From Ecdyonurus torrentis (lineage: Eukaryota; Arthropoda; Insecta; Ephemeroptera; Heptageniidae): 64,000 nucleotides of DNA. The notes beneath the pieces were generated by a model. That model had not been told where the DNA came from. It did not search any database and saw only the letters and a program-made list of their open reading frames with translations. Made by a program: the position numbers and the translations under genes. This document shows positions 60,660 through 64,000 of the stretch, one piece after another (within the stretch, counting starts at the first letter, position 1; every line of letters starts with the position of its first letter). The DNA lies in contig OX439133.1 in assembly GCA_949318235.1 (NCBI GenBank), positions 32,770,080-32,834,079 on the forward strand, given 5' to 3'.

Positions 60660-62018
60660 GATTACATTGAACTTGCTATACTGAAGCTGCTAACTTGTAT
60701 ACAAATCAATATTGATTGATGCTAGCAGCTTCAGTAGCCAGTTTATTGTCATCAGCTCATCACCAGGATTACATTGAACTGTCTATTACAACTGCTAACT
60801 TGTATACAAATCAATATTGATTGATGCTAGCAGCTTCAGTAGCCAGTTTATTGTCATCAGCTCATCACCAGGATTACATTGCACTGGCTACTGAAGCCGC
60901 TAACTTGTATACAAATCAATATTGATTGATGCTAGCAGCTTCAGTAGCCAGTTTATTGTCATCAGCTCATCACCAGGATTACATTCAACTGTCTACTGAA
61001 GCTGCTAACTTGTATACAAATCAATATTGATTGATGCTAGCAGCTTCAGTAGCCAGTTTATTGTCATCAGCTCATCACCAGGATTACATTGAACTGTCTA
61101 TTACAACTGCTAACTTGTATACAAATCAATATTGATTGATGCTAGCAGCTTCAGTAGCCAGTTTATTGTCATCAGCTCATCACCAGGATTACATTGCACT
61201 GGCTACTGAAGCCGCTAACTTGTATACAAATCAATATTGATTGATGCTAGCAGCTTCAGTAGCCAGTTTATTGTCATCAGCTCATCACCAGGATTACATT
61301 CAACTGTCTACTGAAGCTGCTAACTTGTATACAAATCAATATTGATTGATGCTAGCAGCTTCAGTAGCCAGTTTATTGTCATCAGCTCATCACCAGGATT
61401 ACATTCAACTGTCTATTACAACTGCTAACTTGTATACAAATCAATATTGATTGATGCTAGCAGCTTCAGTAGCCAGTTTATTGTCATCAGCTCATCACCA
61501 GGATTACATTGCACTGGCTACTGAAGCTGCTAACTTTGTATACAAATCAATATTGATTGATGCTAGCAGCTTCAGTAGCCAGTTTATTGTCATCAGCTCA
61601 TCACCAGGATTACATTGCACTGGCTACTGAAGCTGCTAACTTGTATACAAATCAATATTGATTGATGCTAGCAGCTTCAGTAGCCAGTTTATTGTCATCA
61701 GCTCATCACCAGGATTACATTCAACTGTCTACTACAGCTGCTAACTTGTATACAAATCAATATTGATTGATGCTAGCAGCTTCAGTAGCCAGTTTATTGT
61801 CATCAGCTCATCACCAGGATTACATTCAACTGTCTACTACAGCTGCTAACTTGTATACAAATCAATATTGATTGATGCTAGCAGCTTCAGTAGCCAGTTT
61901 ATTGTCATCAGCTCATCACCAGGATTACATTCAACTGTCTACTACAACTGCTAACTTGTATACAAATCAATATTGATTGATGCTAGCAGCTTCAGTAGCT
62001 ATATAGTGCAATGTAATC
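60660..62018. repeat. Thirteen ~105-bp palindromic units with higher-order structure
   Basis: Each unit has GGCTACTGAAGC-type and GCAGCTTCAGTAGCC inverted arms around TGTATACAAATCAATATTGA. The link between units is TTTATTGTCATCAGCTCATC. The whole array opens with GATTACATTG and closes with CAATGTAATC, the two ends of one palindromic element. Unit variants follow A-B-C, A-B-C, A-B, B, D, D, D in the arm sequence (for example TCTATTACAACTG, GGCTACTGAAGCCG, TCTACTGAAGCTG). It starts 199 bp upstream of the lectin 3 ATG. Confidence 0.92.
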
Positions 62019-63560
62019 AGTTCTCTCTCTATCAATTCTTTGACCTGTGTGTGTCACATAAACATTAATAACATGATTAATATCAACAGATTTCAGTTTT
62101 CAGAAAAAAAGTTTATTTTTTGCAAAAAAAAATAATAATAATAAAATAAAAAATAAATAAATAAAGTAAATTGAAAGCAAATTACAATTTTAACCTACCA
62201 GTTTATTTTTGTTAGGGTATTTGACTTATTTTTTTACGCTTATTTGACATTATTTTGTAACTTTTGTTTCTTTCTTAAAAAAAAAAAAGAAGTAAAATAA
62301 AGTAAATAGTGTAATAATTTGAGGTGAGGTACTATAACCCACGGTAGTCAACGCTTACCATATTATAATATAGTTTTTTTATATATATTATTATTTTTTT
62401 AGGTGCAATATAGTATCAACAGTACAGTATAGTTTTAGACGACAAACTCAATTTCATAAATGCGGAATAACCCTTTCACCCCGGTATACCCTGCTATAAA
62501 ACTTGGCAACTTAGCACGTTGAAAAAAATTACGGGCACAGAAAAAAATATGCCCATTTAACATATTATGAAAATTACACATTTTCACGTATTTTACATAT
62601 TTCGTGTACAAAACAACAACAACAACAACAACTTTATTTTGAATATTAAGGGTCAAAAGAGTCAGCGTAAAAAATAATCTCTGGTTCTCAAAACCACTAC
62701 TATGATACAGAGTATAAGTGTATTAAATTTCATTACCATGGTATGAAATGTACAACTTAACAATATTTGCAATTTATATCTCGCATTGACATAAGGACTA
62801 TTATTGGAGTCCATGGCGGCAGGTTCAATGTCACGTGTTTTTTTTTCCTATTGTCGTCTATAAAGCCTAACTAGCATTTTTAATTAATAATATGACAAAT
62901 ACACAGTTCTGTATTGACTTATAATCGTTTACACATTTTCATTGGCAATGCCATACGAAAAATATTAAAAAAATATTAGAGCTCTAAATTTAAACTATAT
63001 AGTTTGCGCTCCCGCCCGGGTGCTAGTTTATTTTTTATTTATTTATTTTTATATATATATATTTTTTTTTTAAATGGTCAAGCCGGGTTTTGAGCTTTTA
63101 GCTCGAAAACCAGCTATTTCGAGTTGAGCTCGTGAATGACTCGTAAAAAAACGAGATTTTGAAAATAAATCAAGCTATTGAACAATTTTTGAAGAAAGCG
63201 CATAGAAGAAAAAGTTTGTAATTTTTGTTTAAAATTGTGTTTTTAATATTCTATCATGCCAAATAAGCTGTTTAAAATATTATAAAAATGGTTGTATTTT
63301 ATTTATAATTTTTATCCTTCAAAAACATTTTTTTCGTAATAAAAATCAAGTTTTTTTCTTCTTAGGCTCGAAAGCTCATTTTTAAACTTCGGCTCAAATA
63401 TCGAGCTTTGGCTTGTTTTTTGCGTTTAAGCTCGATTTCAAGCTAAGCCTGGGTTTCAAGTCAAACCGGGCTAAAAATATTTCGAGTTTTTTACAGCTCT
63501 AAAAAATATGCAAAATTTTACAATAATTAAGGTTAATTAGTCGCCATTTTGTAAATTAAT
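62019..63560. other. No gene seen
   Basis: AT-rich, with a short (ACA)n near 62606-62630 and a GC-richer spot at 63010-63022. TCGAGCT-type motifs occur at 63110-63460. No gene recognised. Confidence 0.4.
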
Positions 63561-63790
63561 TAACAAGAGCAATGCAAATTTTTACACGTGTAGTTCTTTG
63601 CATTTCCTTTGATTTATGTCGCTACACATTTTTGTGTGAACATGACCATTGTTGCACAAAAAATAAAAACTGTTCTCCAGATCAAAGATCACTTAGGGTG
63701 AACCCATCGGTCCAATCTTTGGGTTCCTCTAAATGTATGACGAGGATCATGTAATTTACCAACCCTGCCAATTTGGTGCTTTATTATACA

Positions 63791-63909
63791 GATTCAGCTA
63801 CATGAGCGCCTTGAAGTATATAGGCAACTTGTTGAGCGTAGCTGTTGAGCGGGTGGCAAACCAACAGGCGGCGTACAAATTTTGTCACACAGTATATAAT
63901 ATTTCTGGT
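63791..63909 (+). CDS. Candidate coding exon, product unknown
   Basis: Between an acceptor-like TTATTATACAG and a strong donor CTG|GTAAGT (63910) one frame is open for the full 119 nt. It reads FSYMSALKYIGNLL then SVAVERVANQQAAYKFCHTV and YNIS. The amino-acid mix is balanced and unlike the AT-driven frames around it. I do not recognise the family. It could be a first exon starting at the ATG (63801) or an internal exon; further exons would lie beyond the right edge. Confidence 0.4.
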
Positions 63910-64000
63910 AAGTATTTTTTATTATTATTAATTTTTTATTATAAATTTTATCGTTCAATTGTTGAAAGATTCAAAGTATTCGGAGTAGAAGTGGCAAAAG

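Noticed and set aside
63572..63754. 60-codon cysteine-rich small frame on +
   Set aside because: Cysteine spacing and hydrophobic start are suggestive of a small secreted peptide, but there is no clear signal cleavage, promoter or repeat of the pattern; not supported as a gene.

Overview
The window is a strongly AT-rich piece of an animal nuclear genome. It has spliced genes with GT-AG introns and one GC-AG intron, TATA-box promoters, secreted C-type lectins, a serpin end, very long di- and tetranucleotide microsatellites, and dense non-autonomous DNA transposons. I cannot fix the phylum from the sequence; an aquatic invertebrate (arthropod, mollusc or tunicate) is a guess. Only a few percent of the window is coding. 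Almost every long open frame is a microsatellite or repeat artefact, and the real genes lie in short exons joined here by phase.

Genes. (1) The last exon of a serpin enters from the left on + (121-272). (2) Lectin 1 on - is a complete three-exon gene: TATA box near 15991, untranslated exon 1, signal-peptide exon 11702-11772, and a coiled-coil plus C-type lectin domain exon 7981-9099, 395 aa. (3) Lectin 2 on - (29843 to about 35155) is a segmental duplicate of lectin 1. It has three fewer 14-residue coiled-coil units, a GAA-to-TAA nonsense change that removes the end of the lectin domain, and a changed TATA box. (4) Two near-identical terminal exons of another lectin (36370-36452 and 38259-38341, -) sit in a 1.7 kb tandem duplication directly upstream of lectin 2. 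(5) Lectin 3 on - (57141-60461) is a complete five-exon gene of 159 aa with a QPD motif, an unusual cysteine pattern and a GC-AG intron. (6) A candidate coding exon of unknown identity lies at the right edge on + (63791-63909). The region is a secreted-lectin cluster, with a serpin on its left. A role in innate recognition would be inference from the families.

Repeat layout. 1-5 kb: small MITEs and a 200 N gap. 4.9-5.95 kb: 24 in-register 40-bp units, nearly all with a TGACGTCA palindrome. 6-16 kb: duplicon A1 with lectin 1. 16.4-22 kb: foldback elements. 22.56-27.17 kb: a 4.6 kb element with terminal inverted repeats and a tandem array of about 390-bp units. 28-35.3 kb: duplicon A2 with lectin 2. 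35.3-38.9 kb: tandem duplication B1/B2. 39-45 kb: MITEs, palindromes and microsatellites. 45.35-51.6 kb: foldback, then a hAT-like element split by a 3.4 kb palindrome. 52.6-56.5 kb: a compound microsatellite and a three-level nest of elements. 57-60.5 kb: lectin 3. 60.66-62.02 kb: thirteen units of about 105 bp with higher-order structure, 199 bp upstream of lectin 3.

Because several elements occur both empty and filled within this one window, target-site duplications can be read directly: TTAA, 8 bp, TA, 5 bp and ATAT (or TA).
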